Positions 43,883 through 52,393 of a stretch of DNA of 64,000 nt are shown here, piece after piece. The position numbers and the translations under genes were made by a program. Below the pieces are notes generated by a model, which worked only from the letters and a program-made list of their open reading frames with translations, ran no database searches and was not told the origin of the DNA. Every line of letters begins with the position of its first letter. Position 1 is the first letter of the stretch. Origin of the DNA: Fluviicola chungangensis (GTDB lineage: Bacteria > Bacteroidota > Bacteroidia > Flavobacteriales_D > Crocinitomicaceae). The stretch is taken from positions 186,001 through 250,000 of the forward strand of contig NZ_VLPL01000005.1 of NCBI RefSeq assembly GCF_007558725.1, given 5' to 3'.

Positions 43883-44254
43883 CTACTCCTGGTAAGAAAC
43901 TTTATTCACCACAAACACAGTTGGTCTGTTTTTCTTTTCTTTCTTGGAAGCATCTTCGTCCGCATCGATTTTTTGAACGCTGTAAGCCAAATAGACATTA
44001 TCGAACCAATAAACGCACTGAATGAAGTTCGGTGTACGTCCTTCCGTGTACAAGTTCTCCGCATAATTCCCAAGTGAATTGATAACGGATTCCCCATCAG
44101 CCACAAATATGTCCGTGAGGTTACTCGATCCTGCATACATCATTCTTGATTCCCCGTTCTTATCATCATATATACGCAGGAACGGGACAGCTTTATACGG
44201 TTTCTGGCCCAATGCAAACGGGAAACAGCAATCATTGGTCTTATTTCCTTCCAA
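43883..44254 (-). CDS. Hypothetical protein, possibly truncated
   Basis: A 123-aa frame opens at a TTG just after an in-frame stop and contains YKAVPFLRIYDDKNGESRMM, SSNLTDIFVADGESVINSLG and NVYLAYSVQKIDADE. No signal peptide precedes it, no ribosome-binding site is clear, and I know no family. The composition is protein-like, so it may be the 3' part of a gene whose 5' end was lost, or a real gene with an unusual start. Confidence 0.4.
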   Translation of the reverse strand: MEGNKTNDCCFPFALGQKPYKAVPFLRIYDDKNGESRMMYAGSSNLTDIFVADGESVINSLGNYAENLYTEGRTPNFIQCVYWFDNVYLAYSVQKIDADEDASKKEKKNRPTVFVVNKVSYQE

Positions 44255-44413
44255 AAACCTTTAAGAAAACCCGATTTTACAAAAGATAGTCTGCTCACCC
44301 AAAATCGTTTAATTTTCGAGCGTTCCAACTATTTGTTTTTTTCTTCAAAAAAAACTGTTTACCAATCCAATATTTTCACATCTGTTTTTGTTAACCCAAT
44401 AAAACGATCTCAG

Positions 44414-46927
44414 ATGAAGCAGTTAATCACCCCAATCGCAATCTTTCTTTTCGGAAGTATCGCTAGTGCCCAGTCCAAAGTTTGTTATTCTCTGGAAGAA
44501 GCAAAGAAAGCGCCCCGCCAGGTAAAGGAACTTCATTTGACGAATTCCCCGCTTACAGTTATTGATACCAACTTCAATCAATTCACAGCACTCGAAATCC
44601 TGGATTTATCTTACAATCCGATCCTGGAAGTTTCAGAAGGTGTTTCCATCCCTTCTTTGAAAGAGCTTAATCTTGCACATGCTTCCTACAATCCCTGGAA
44701 AATAGGTTCCATCGGGAAGGCATTTCCCAACCTGGAACATTTGAACTTAAGCAGCAATCAATTGTCTTTCATCTGGTCGGGGCTTCAAAGCCTGTACAAC
44801 CTCACCCGTCTGGACATTTCGGATAACAACCTGATAGACATCCCGGTGGAAATGATGTACTTATCGAATTTGAGAGAGCTCAACGTTTCCAAAAATGAAA
44901 TCAAGCTCCAGGCAAACGAACTGGGAGCCCTCTGGTCCCTGGAAAAATTGGATATTTCCGACAATTCCGGATTGAGTACCAACAACCTGATCTTAAGCAT
45001 CGCGGAAAGCAAACACCTGAAAAACCTGGCAATTGACGGTGACGAACTAACATCGAAAAGCATCCAGATGCTTTCCAATATGAATTTGGAGCGATTGGAA
45101 CTTTCGGATGTCCGAAAACCTGTTGGAATCAATTTCACGCGTTTTACAGGAATTCGGAAAGTGGCCCTCACCCATTCTCCGAATTGGCTTTCTCCTGAAA
45201 CGACTGCGGAATTTGATAATGTCCCTGAAATTGAGTTAACAGCTTCGTCCATTGCCCCGGGACTCGACAAACTGAAATCATTAAGTGTCCTGGTTCTGAA
45301 CGACATTGATGAAGCGCAGATCCCGAAACTTTATCCATTAAAAAAATTACAGGTGCTGGACGTCTCAAAAACCAGTTTCACAAAAGAACACATCGCAACA
45401 TTAAAACAGGAATTACCAACTACCCGGATAATTACGGGGAATGCAGAAGAAGTCACGGCAAACATGCTGGCCAACAAGGTCGAACCGATCATTCAAATCC
45501 CTGCAAAGAGCGTAACGATCCAATCGGATGTTGCATGCACGATAAGCGAGAAAAACGTGTCACTTGCCATTCCGGAGAATGCTTTCCTGGATTCTGAAGG
45601 AAAACCGTACAAAGGAAAAGTAAACGTGGAGCTCACGGTTTATGACGACGCGATACAAACGGCTTTGGCAGGTATCCCGATGGCATTTACAGACAACAAT
45701 CAACAGGAATTATTTGCTTCCAACGGCATGTTGAAATTTGAAGCAAAAGGAGAAAACAACGAAACCTTACAACCGAACCCGGCGAACCTGATCCAGGCAT
45801 CCGTCGGAAACCTGCAACCGCAAAATCCGGGTGGATTGTATGCTTTCAATGCGCAAAATTCCCAATGGAATACCATTTCCACTACCGTAAACACAAGTAA
45901 TACCAATGCCCGACTCCAGCGTGCCATCGATTCCATTAACCGACTGGATCTGAAAAATCTGATACCCCGCGTTTACAACGACCGCATTTTTGCACTTTAT
46001 CCGAAATTTTCCAGATGGGACAGAACAGAAATCTCTTTGTTCTCACAATTTATTCCGGCGCAACCAAATGGAATGGCTGTTACTCACAACCGAAGCAATG
46101 CCATGGGGAAGTTGATGACCAAACAGCAATGGGTCATCGATACGATTGTGAGTAAGGAGATGAAAAAACAACTGAAAGTCATGAAGAAGGAAACCAATGC
46201 ATGGCATCACAAAAAATTCAGAAGCCGCGATTCTAAAAAATTTATTCCCCGTTTGATCAACCGGTTGACCATTGAACCCGATCCTGGTCACGATAACTAC
46301 CGGTTGAATTTCAGATACCGGGATTCCCTGGTGAGTCTTCCGGTTGCTTTGGCAGGAAATTCAAACAAACAGATTCAGCGAAATACACAGAAATTCCATT
46401 CCGGAGTAAAACAGGCAAAAACTGCCGATAAGAAAGAAGAACAGAAATACCAAAACTCATTGGAAGAGCAGGTAAAACTTGCTGAAAACAGCCTTCGTGA
46501 GCGATTGATCACCATAGAAACAGCACGAATCAATAATCCCCAGGCAGGCAATAATTGGTTGGTTAATCCGAATCAATTGAATTTTGGACTGACTAATTTC
46601 GGGCTGATTAATTGTGACTTCTTTCAGCGAAATAAGCCAGACTATTCCATATTTGCGGCGAACAAACTGAAAGATCAAAACGGAAATGCTCACAAGGTCC
46701 CGGAAACCGTAATTTCAATTGACCCGGCGATGAATTTCTATATGGAAACAGCATCCATTCATGGAATTCGCTGCTTCAAATCCACCATTCTGGTATTTAA
46801 TCTCGGGGAGAAAAAGATTGGTATTTCAAAGCCTCAAAAAGGGGAAAGCACTGTTTCTGATATTTTTCTCATTGATATTACAGACAAAAGTCCGGCAGAA
46901 ATTTCCCAAGCTATTTTATCGATTTGA
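44414..46927 (+). CDS. Secreted leucine-rich-repeat protein
   Basis: The 837-aa product has a signal peptide (MKQLITPIAIFLFGSIASAQ), then LRR units at residues 25-345 (EILDLSYNPILEVSEGVSIP, LEHLNLSSNQLSFIWSGLQS, LTRLDISDNNLIDIPVEMMY, LRELNVSKNEI). A second part (about 350-480) has a Bacteroidota surface-domain pattern SLAIPENAFLDSEGKPYKGK and VELTVYDDAIQTALAGIPMA, seen with sugar- or peptide-binding folds. The third part holds charged helices (KQLKVMKKETNAWHHKKF, KTADKKEEQKYQNSLEEQVK). It probably acts at the cell surface in protein or ligand binding. The 258-aa gene follows 2 bases later. Confidence 0.75.
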   Translation: MKQLITPIAIFLFGSIASAQSKVCYSLEEAKKAPRQVKELHLTNSPLTVIDTNFNQFTALEILDLSYNPILEVSEGVSIPSLKELNLAHASYNPWKIGSIGKAFPNLEHLNLSSNQLSFIWSGLQSLYNLTRLDISDNNLIDIPVEMMYLSNLRELNVSKNEIKLQANELGALWSLEKLDISDNSGLSTNNLILSIAESKHLKNLAIDGDELTSKSIQMLSNMNLERLELSDVRKPVGINFTRFTGIRKVALTHSPNWLSPETTAEFDNVPEIELTASSIAPGLDKLKSLSVLVLNDIDEAQIPKLYPLKKLQVLDVSKTSFTKEHIATLKQELPTTRIITGNAEEVTANMLANKVEPIIQIPAKSVTIQSDVACTISEKNVSLAIPENAFLDSEGKPYKGKVNVELTVYDDAIQTALAGIPMAFTDNNQQELFASNGMLKFEAKGENNETLQPNPANLIQASVGNLQPQNPGGLYAFNAQNSQWNTISTTVNTSNTNARLQRAIDSINRLDLKNLIPRVYNDRIFALYPKFSRWDRTEISLFSQFIPAQPNGMAVTHNRSNAMGKLMTKQQWVIDTIVSKEMKKQLKVMKKETNAWHHKKFRSRDSKKFIPRLINRLTIEPDPGHDNYRLNFRYRDSLVSLPVALAGNSNKQIQRNTQKFHSGVKQAKTADKKEEQKYQNSLEEQVKLAENSLRERLITIETARINNPQAGNNWLVNPNQLNFGLTNFGLINCDFFQRNKPDYSIFAANKLKDQNGNAHKVPETVISIDPAMNFYMETASIHGIRCFKSTILVFNLGEKKIGISKPQKGESTVSDIFLIDITDKSPAEISQAILSI

Positions 46928-46929
46928 CT

Positions 46930-47703
46930 ATGCGAACCATGCTGCTTTATTTTTCCATGCTGATTTCCTGTTCCCTGTTTTCGCAAAGTGAATTCATACA
47001 GGAAGCACGCTACCATTTGCCGCGAAAAGATTCTTTATTTGATTTTGAGTCGACTGGCACTTATTCAGGTAACTACAACTATTTCCGGGATTCTACCATT
47101 CAATTGGAGTTGATGATTAACGGACTCCTCAAAAAAGGCAACCGGAACCGGGCCGATACCTTGAAACAAAGTCTGGTACTTACTCAATTATCGGCACTTT
47201 GTGTGAAACGAATCCATACACTGATGCCTCAGAAGACCAAACGTAAAAAAAGTTTGGAGAAACGTATCCGCAGGGTTTTCTTCGGATCGAATTGCAGCTT
47301 CGGACTGATTGAAACGATTTCTTTTGAAATTCCGCTGGCGAAAAAGACGGCAAACTTTTATTACAACAAGAAAGGTCCGGACGGAGGTTTTAACTTGTAT
47401 AAAGGAAAATCCAAACCCCGTTCCACAAAAGAAGAACCTGAACCAAAAGAAATTGCATTAGAAGTTTACACATATACAGAAATCCAGCAATTGATCCAAA
47501 CCCAGTTTTCGCGTAAAAAGGTAAACCGTCACCTATCTGAGAAAAGCATTGCAGCTTTCGGATATTTCATTCAATTGGATGAAACCACCGTCTATAAAAA
47601 TAAGATTCCGAAACTGAAGGTTTTGATCATTTTGGGTGAAAAGCGGTTTTCGTATAAGCAACGGAGAAAGTTCCTGAAGGATCCAACTGTCCAACCGGTT
47701 TAA
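46930..47703 (+). CDS. Secreted hypothetical protein coupled to the LRR gene
   Basis: The 257-aa product starts MRTMLLYFSMLISCSLFS (signal peptide) and shows a basic middle (MPQKTKRKKSLEKRIRRVFF) and beta-rich ends (NCSFGLIETISFEIPLAKKT, KLKVLIILGEKRFSYKQRRK). I recognise no family. Its start is 2 bases past the LRR stop, so it is almost certainly co-translated with the LRR protein and may be its partner. Confidence 0.6.
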   Translation: MRTMLLYFSMLISCSLFSQSEFIQEARYHLPRKDSLFDFESTGTYSGNYNYFRDSTIQLELMINGLLKKGNRNRADTLKQSLVLTQLSALCVKRIHTLMPQKTKRKKSLEKRIRRVFFGSNCSFGLIETISFEIPLAKKTANFYYNKKGPDGGFNLYKGKSKPRSTKEEPEPKEIALEVYTYTEIQQLIQTQFSRKKVNRHLSEKSIAAFGYFIQLDETTVYKNKIPKLKVLIILGEKRFSYKQRRKFLKDPTVQPV

Positions 47704-47723
47704 AGGTTCAACATTGAGCCAAC

Positions 47724-47760
47724 AAAAACCCCGACTTCCGTTAGCACGGAGTCGGGGTTC
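47724..47760 (-). terminator. Terminator of cspA
   Basis: AACCCCGACTCCGT and ACGGAAGTCGGGGTT pair with one mismatch around a small loop, followed on the minus strand by TTTTTG. It also faces the end of the plus-strand gene, so it can serve both. Confidence 0.8.
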
Positions 47761-47782
47761 TCAAAGAAAAATTTATATATAG

Positions 47783-47974
47783 TTATGCGTGCTTCACGTT
47801 AACCGCCATTAATCCTTTTCTTCCTTCTTCCAAGTCAAATGTAACAGCGTCGTTTTCATTTACTTTGTCCACCAATCCTGAAACATGTACAAAGTATTCT
47901 TTGTTAGTTTCATCTTCTTTAACAAAACCAAAACCTTTCGTTTCGTTAAAGAACTTAATCGTTCCTTTATTCAT
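47783..47974 (-). CDS. cspA: Cold-shock protein
   Basis: The 63-aa OB-fold protein has both RNA-binding motifs, KGFGFVKEDE (RNP1-like) and EYFVHVSGL (RNP2-like). It starts MNKGTIKFFNETKGFGFV. Cold-shock proteins act as RNA chaperones. The long A/T-rich space upstream (to about 48040) would allow a regulatory leader as known for such genes, but no specific structure was identified. Confidence 0.95.
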   Translation of the reverse strand: MNKGTIKFFNETKGFGFVKEDETNKEYFVHVSGLVDKVNENDAVTFDLEEGRKGLMAVNVKHA

Positions 47975-48054
47975 ATTCTCATTTATTTGATAAACAAAGA
48001 TGTAATAATAAATTGAATACGAGTTATTTATTTAAAAAAAAACACAGAAAATTA

Positions 48055-48082
48055 AAACGGCCACTCAATAGAGCGGCCGTTT
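48055..48082 (-). terminator. Terminator of the pdhA-pdhC operon
   Basis: AAACGGCCGCTC and the inverse GAGTGGCCGTTT form a strong hairpin that runs into TTTTAATTTT, 17 bases past the E2 gene. Confidence 0.85.
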
Positions 48083-48099
48083 CGTTGAACTATCAATTT

Positions 48100-49383
48100 C
48101 TAAACCAGCATCATAACCGGGTTTTCCATGTATTGTTTAAAGGTCTGCAGGAATGCAGCTCCTGTTGCTCCATCTACCACGCGGTGATCACAGGAAAGCG
48201 TTACTTTCATGATATTTCCAGGTACAACTTGTCCGTTTTTTACAACAGGTTCCTGGGAAATTCCACCGATGGCCAGAATACAGCTATCCGGAGAATTGAT
48301 GATCGCTGTGAATTGCTCAATTCCGAACATCCCCAGATTAGAAACCGTAAACGTGTTTCCTTCCCACTCTGCAGGTTGCAGTTTTTTATCTTTTGCTTTT
48401 TGGGCCAATACTTTGACTTCCTCCCCGATTTGGGACAATCCTTTACTGTCTGCAAAGCGAATAACCGGAACCAATAACCCTTCATCAACAGCCACAGCAA
48501 CTCCAATGTGTACATGGTTGTTTCTGCGGATCACATCGCCCAACCAGGACGAATTGATCGCAGGGTGCTTACGTAAGGCCATGGAAACCGCTTTGATCAC
48601 CATATCATTGAATGAAACTTTTACTCCCTCGTTACTGTTCATTGCTTTGCGAGCTGCAATGGCATTGTCCATATCCAACGAAATAGTCAAGTAGAAATGA
48701 GGAGCCGTGAACTTAGACTCTCCCAAACGACGCGCAATCGTTTTGCGCATCTGCGATACCGGTTCATCCGTATACGATTCGCTCATTACCGCCCCGGAAG
48801 CAGCAGGTCTTGCCGGTGCATCATAAGGAACATAATGATCTACATCTCTTTTTGTGATACGTCCGCCTTCTCCGGTTCCTGTGACAAAACTCAGATCGAC
48901 CCCCTTCTCTTCTGCGAGTTTCTTCGCCAACGGAGAAGCCAGGATACGTCCGTTTGAAGCTGTATTTGAAACCGCTGGAGCTGTTTTTGGAGCTGAAGTA
49001 ACTGCTGCAGGAACTTTCTCTTCAGCTTCCTTCGGCTTTTCATCTTTGCCAGATGAAGCCTCAGTCTTCGGAAGCTTCGCTTTCTCTTCCTCAGCAGGCG
49101 CATCCGATTTCCCTGATGAAGCCAATAGACCGGAAATATCTTCTCCTTTTTCACCGATGATTGCCAATAACGCATTCACCGGAGCTGGTTTTCCTTTTTC
49201 TACCCCAATATATAATAAGACACCATCAAAAAATGATTCGAATTCCAACGTTGCTTTATCTGTTTCAATCTCAGCCAACAATTCACCTGATTTTACAGTA
49301 TCTCCAACTTTCTTGTGCCATTCTGCCACAACACCTTCTGTCATGGTGTCACTCAATTTGGGCATGTTAATGATTTCAGCCAT
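48100..49383 (-). CDS. pdhC: Pyruvate dehydrogenase E2, dihydrolipoamide acetyltransferase
   Basis: E2 moves the acetyl group from lipoamide to CoA. The 427-aa product begins with one lipoyl domain (MPKLSDTMTEGVVAEWHKKV, lipoyl Lys in IETDKATLEF), then an Ala/Pro/Glu-rich linker (about 95-140), a peripheral-subunit-binding domain (RILASPLAKKLAEEKGVDLS, GTGEGGRITKRDV) and the catalytic acyltransferase domain (PHFYLTISLDMDN, FTVSNLGMFGIEQFTAIINS, SCDHRVVDGATGAAFLQTF with the catalytic His and Asp). E1-alpha is directly upstream; E1-beta and E3 are not in the window. Confidence 0.96.
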   Translation of the reverse strand: MAEIINMPKLSDTMTEGVVAEWHKKVGDTVKSGELLAEIETDKATLEFESFFDGVLLYIGVEKGKPAPVNALLAIIGEKGEDISGLLASSGKSDAPAEEEKAKLPKTEASSGKDEKPKEAEEKVPAAVTSAPKTAPAVSNTASNGRILASPLAKKLAEEKGVDLSFVTGTGEGGRITKRDVDHYVPYDAPARPAASGAVMSESYTDEPVSQMRKTIARRLGESKFTAPHFYLTISLDMDNAIAARKAMNSNEGVKVSFNDMVIKAVSMALRKHPAINSSWLGDVIRRNNHVHIGVAVAVDEGLLVPVIRFADSKGLSQIGEEVKVLAQKAKDKKLQPAEWEGNTFTVSNLGMFGIEQFTAIINSPDSCILAIGGISQEPVVKNGQVVPGNIMKVTLSCDHRVVDGATGAAFLQTFKQYMENPVMMLV

Positions 49384-49407
49384 CTACGATCTATTATAAT
49401 AATCTGA

Positions 49408-50460
49408 TTAATATTCAATAATGTACGGGTAATTCGGTTCCTGATAGATGTCTTCATACAGATCATCTGCATCCGGATAAGGAGATTCTTCAGCGAATTT
49501 CACCGATTCCTCTACTTCATTTTTCACCCACGCATCGATTTCTTCTACCTGCTTTGCAGTCAGCCATTTGTTCTCTTTGATCACATTCAAGCAATGTTCG
49601 ATCGGGTCTTGTTCCATCCATTCAGACACTTCTTCTTTCGTACGGTATTTTTGAGGATCTGACATGGAGTGTCCTTTGTATCTGTAAGTGCGGATATCCA
49701 ACAACGTTGGGCCGTCTCCTCTTCTTGCTCTTGCGACTGCTTCTTCAACTGCTTCATGAACCGCTTCAGGAGACATTCCGTTTACTGATTTAGAAGGCAT
49801 TTCATAAGAATCACCGATCTTAGACAGATCCGTTACGTTCGTTGTGCGTTCAACAGAGGTACCCATTGCATAATTGTTATTTTCAATGATGTAGATTACC
49901 GGAAGTTTCCAGTTCATTGCCATATTGAATGTTTCATGCAACGCTCCCTGGCGAACTGCTCCGTCTCCCATTGAAACGAACACCACGTTATCGGTCCCAT
50001 TGTATTTTTCAGCAAAAGCAACACCGGTTCCCATCGGAATCTGCGCTCCAACGATCCCGTGTCCTCCCATGAAGTTTTTCTCCTTATCAAAGAAGTGCAT
50101 GGATCCACCTTTTCCTTTGGAACACCCTGTTGATCGACCATATAATTCAGCCATCAATACACGTACATCTGTTCCCAATCCGATCGGATGTGCGTGATCG
50201 CGATAAGCAGTCATATGCGAGTCAGTAGGTTTTGATGCACTGACTGTTCCGGCAACGATTGCTTCCTGACCAATATATAAGTGACAAAATCCACCAAACT
50301 TCTGCTGAATGTACAATTGTCCTGCTTTCTCCTCAAAACGACGCATCAAAAGCATGTCTTTATACCATTTAATATAAGTCTCCTTTGAAAACTTAGACGT
50401 ACTTTTCAAAGCACTCTTATTTGTTGTTTTTGATGGTTTTGAAGCTGTTTTCGTAGCCAT
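49408..50460 (-). CDS. pdhA: Pyruvate dehydrogenase E1 component, alpha subunit
   Basis: The E1-alpha subunit decarboxylates pyruvate using thiamine diphosphate. Reading from MATKTASKPSKTTNKSALKS (basic, low-complexity N-terminus), the protein shows YKDMLLMRRFEEKAGQLYIQ, the YRDHAHPIGLG region, GKGGSMHFFDKEKNFMGGHG, the ThDP motif VVFVSMGDGAVRQGALHETF with IENNNYAMGT, and RYKGHSMSDPQKYRTKEEV (phosphorylation-loop region). A promoter-like box lies 29 bases upstream of this ATG, which supports it over the longer frame reaching 50589. pdhC follows after 24 bases. Confidence 0.95.
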   Translation of the reverse strand: MATKTASKPSKTTNKSALKSTSKFSKETYIKWYKDMLLMRRFEEKAGQLYIQQKFGGFCHLYIGQEAIVAGTVSASKPTDSHMTAYRDHAHPIGLGTDVRVLMAELYGRSTGCSKGKGGSMHFFDKEKNFMGGHGIVGAQIPMGTGVAFAEKYNGTDNVVFVSMGDGAVRQGALHETFNMAMNWKLPVIYIIENNNYAMGTSVERTTNVTDLSKIGDSYEMPSKSVNGMSPEAVHEAVEEAVARARRGDGPTLLDIRTYRYKGHSMSDPQKYRTKEEVSEWMEQDPIEHCLNVIKENKWLTAKQVEEIDAWVKNEVEESVKFAEESPYPDADDLYEDIYQEPNYPYIIEY

Positions 50461-50488
50461 GCTTACCAATTTTTGTTTGTTTAACGGA

Positions 50489-50496
50489 CAAATATA
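50489..50496 (-). promoter_or_regulatory. -7 box of the pdhA-pdhC operon
   Basis: TATATTTG (minus strand) is an exact TAnnTTTG match, followed by TCCG, 29 bases before the pdhA ATG. Confidence 0.6.
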
Positions 50497-50526
50497 AAAA
50501 GAACTCGGCAGATAGGAGTCAAAGCT

Positions 50527-50629
50527 TAATTGAAAATGGAGAATTTTAAAATTGAAAAGGAGAAAAAGCAAAGCTTTTGATATAAGCAAGCGTTAGAGCG
50601 GTTTCCTTTTCAATTCTCCATTTCAATTA
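50527..50629. repeat. Paired AATTGAAAATGGAGAATT inverted repeat
   Basis: The left arm TAATTGAAAATGGAGAATT followed by TTAAAATTGAAAAGGAG (50527-50562) is inverted at 50604-50629 as TCCTTTTCAATTCTCCATTT CAATTA, with a few mismatches. About 40 bases lie between the arms. It sits between the divergent pdhA and metallophosphoesterase promoters. Confidence 0.6.
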
Positions 50630-50663
50630 TTTCCGGTTTTCATTTTTCAATTTTTTAAATGTG

Positions 50664-50671
50664 TAGTTTTG
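50664..50671 (+). promoter_or_regulatory. -7 box of the metallophosphoesterase gene
   Basis: TAGTTTTG is an exact TAnnTTTG match, followed by CACG, 19 bases before the ATG at 50691. Confidence 0.55.
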
Positions 50672-50690
50672 CACGTATTCTATTCGTTTC

Positions 50691-51212
50691 ATGGTAAAAA
50701 TTGGCTTACTTTCCGATACACATGGTTTTCTTCCCGAGCGCGTTTTTGAATTATTCAAAGATGTGGATGAAATCTGGCATGCAGGAGATATCGGAAGTCT
50801 GGAAGTCACCGACCGCTTAAAAGCTTTCAAACCTTTGCGTGCTGTTTTCGGAAATATTGACGATCAGGTTATCCGGTCTGAGTTTCCCGAATACCAGAAT
50901 TTCCAGGTCGAGGGAATTTCTGTTTCGATGACGCACATAGCCGGCCGTCCCGGAAAGTACAGCAAACATGCCGCCGATTTCATTATTGAGACAAAACCCG
51001 ATATCTTTGTCTGCGGGCATTCACACGTCTTATTGGTTCAGCAGGACAAAAGCAAAAATCTGCTTTGGTTAAATCCGGGAGCTTGCGGGAACAAAGGATT
51101 TCATTCGGTCCAGACCGCATTGAGATTCCGGATAAACGGAACAAAGATTGAACAAATGGAGGTGATTGAATTCGGAAAAAGATCGAACCTAAACAATGAA
51201 GACAAGATTTAA
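50691..51212 (+). CDS. Metallophosphoesterase, YfcE/MJ0936 type
   Basis: The 173-aa calcineurin-like enzyme has all metal-binding motifs: GLLSDTHGFLPE (D-x-H), EIWHAGDIGS (GD), VFGNIDDQV (GN[HD]-like), SMTHIAGRPG (first His) and FVCGHSHVLLV (GHxH). Relatives hydrolyse phosphodiesters with manganese; the natural substrate is unknown. The stop is 15 bases before the porQ ATG, so the two may form an operon. Confidence 0.9.
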   Translation: MVKIGLLSDTHGFLPERVFELFKDVDEIWHAGDIGSLEVTDRLKAFKPLRAVFGNIDDQVIRSEFPEYQNFQVEGISVSMTHIAGRPGKYSKHAADFIIETKPDIFVCGHSHVLLVQQDKSKNLLWLNPGACGNKGFHSVQTALRFRINGTKIEQMEVIEFGKRSNLNNEDKI

Positions 51213-51227
51213 ACGTTATTGCCTCGT

Positions 51228-52253
51228 ATGAAATATAAACTGGCGCTCATATTACTTAATATCCTTTCGTCTATTGCAGTTGCACAGACAGGAGGAATCC
51301 ATTCCTTCCAGAACTTAAATGCTCAATACAATGCACGAACGATGGGATTGGGCGGCGATGCAATCACTATTTATGACAATGATCTAAACCTGGGATTGAA
51401 TAATCCGGCCGTTATGAACTACCAGATGCATGGACGTTTCGGGTTTAATCAATCGATCATGGCGAGCGGTGTCAATACCGGTGCATTGACGTATGCCCGA
51501 CGAATAAAACGCACGATGGGAATGGTCCATTTCCGATATTCTTCTTACGGAAAAATGAAGCGCACGGATATTGACGGAACCAACCTGGGAACATTCACTC
51601 CGGGAGATTTTATCCTGGGAGCAAGTGCGCAACATGCATTCAACGAACGGATGTCTGTAGGGGCAACATTAAACATCTTATATTCTCAACTAGACTCCTA
51701 TACGGCATTCGGCACCAGTTTGGATATTGCGGGACTTTACAGGGATTCTTCCAGAAACTTAAATATAGTAGGTGTTATCAAGAACCTGGGTGTACAATGG
51801 AAAGGATACACCGCAGAGAAAAACCCTTTGCCACTGGAAGTTCAGTTGGGAATCTCACATAAATTAAGACATGCTCCGTTCCGGATCAGTTTGGTTGCAC
51901 AGCATTTGCAGAAATGGGACCTTTCCTACGTTGACCCGAATGCAAAACCCCGCATCGATCCTTTAACCGGTGATACCATCCAGGTGAAAAAATCAGGATT
52001 CTTTGACAACCTGGCGCGACACGGTAAGCTACAACTCGAAATACTTATTGGAAAGAAACTCCAGTTCCGCACAGCATTCGATTATCAGCGAAGAAAAGAA
52101 CTGGCCATTGTGGGACGGGGAGGCTTGGCAGGCTTTAGTTTTGGAGCCGGAATGGCATTCAAGCGATTTAGCATTGATTACGGGTGGTACATCTACTCTG
52201 CGGCAGGTAGTCAACACGGGCTAACCTTAAATTTTTTACTCTCCAAAAAGTAA
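51228..52253 (+). CDS. porQ: Type IX secretion system protein PorQ
   Basis: The 341-aa product has a signal peptide (MKYKLALILLNILSSIAVA) and the PorQ beta-barrel, a member of the OMP UPF0164/PorV-like group: QTGGIHSFQNLNAQYNARTM, GLGGDAITIYDNDLNLGLNN, FILGASAQHAFNERMSVGAT, IAGLYRDSSRNLNIVGVIKN and FSIDYGWYIYSAAGSQHGLT. PorQ with PorU, PorV and PorZ makes the attachment complex of the T9SS. cmk follows 1 kb later, an order known in the phylum. Together with porT it shows the strain has a T9SS. Confidence 0.88.
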   Translation: MKYKLALILLNILSSIAVAQTGGIHSFQNLNAQYNARTMGLGGDAITIYDNDLNLGLNNPAVMNYQMHGRFGFNQSIMASGVNTGALTYARRIKRTMGMVHFRYSSYGKMKRTDIDGTNLGTFTPGDFILGASAQHAFNERMSVGATLNILYSQLDSYTAFGTSLDIAGLYRDSSRNLNIVGVIKNLGVQWKGYTAEKNPLPLEVQLGISHKLRHAPFRISLVAQHLQKWDLSYVDPNAKPRIDPLTGDTIQVKKSGFFDNLARHGKLQLEILIGKKLQFRTAFDYQRRKELAIVGRGGLAGFSFGAGMAFKRFSIDYGWYIYSAAGSQHGLTLNFLLSKK

Positions 52254-52361
52254 GCATATCTGATTTTAAATCAATGTTTTACAGTTTATAATCAAACTCA
52301 TATTCAAGTTATTCACCGAAATTTGTTAACATGTTTTTGTAACCTGAATCTTTTTAATACG

Positions 52362-52369
52362 TAGATTTG
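52362..52369 (+). promoter_or_regulatory. Promoter of the outer-membrane barrel gene
   Basis: TAGATTTG (an exact TAnnTTTG match) has a TTTG at 52336-52339, 22 bases upstream, the best complete -33/-7 pair in the window. It precedes the ATG at 52394 by 24 bases. Confidence 0.65.
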
Positions 52370-52393
52370 CCCAAACCAATAATAATTTATAAC

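Noticed and set aside
48854-49399. Plus-strand frame of 181 codons rich in Ser, Phe and Ala
   Set aside because: Antisense to the lipoyl and linker part of pdhC; the repeated wording mirrors the Ala/Glu/Lys-rich linker of the real gene.
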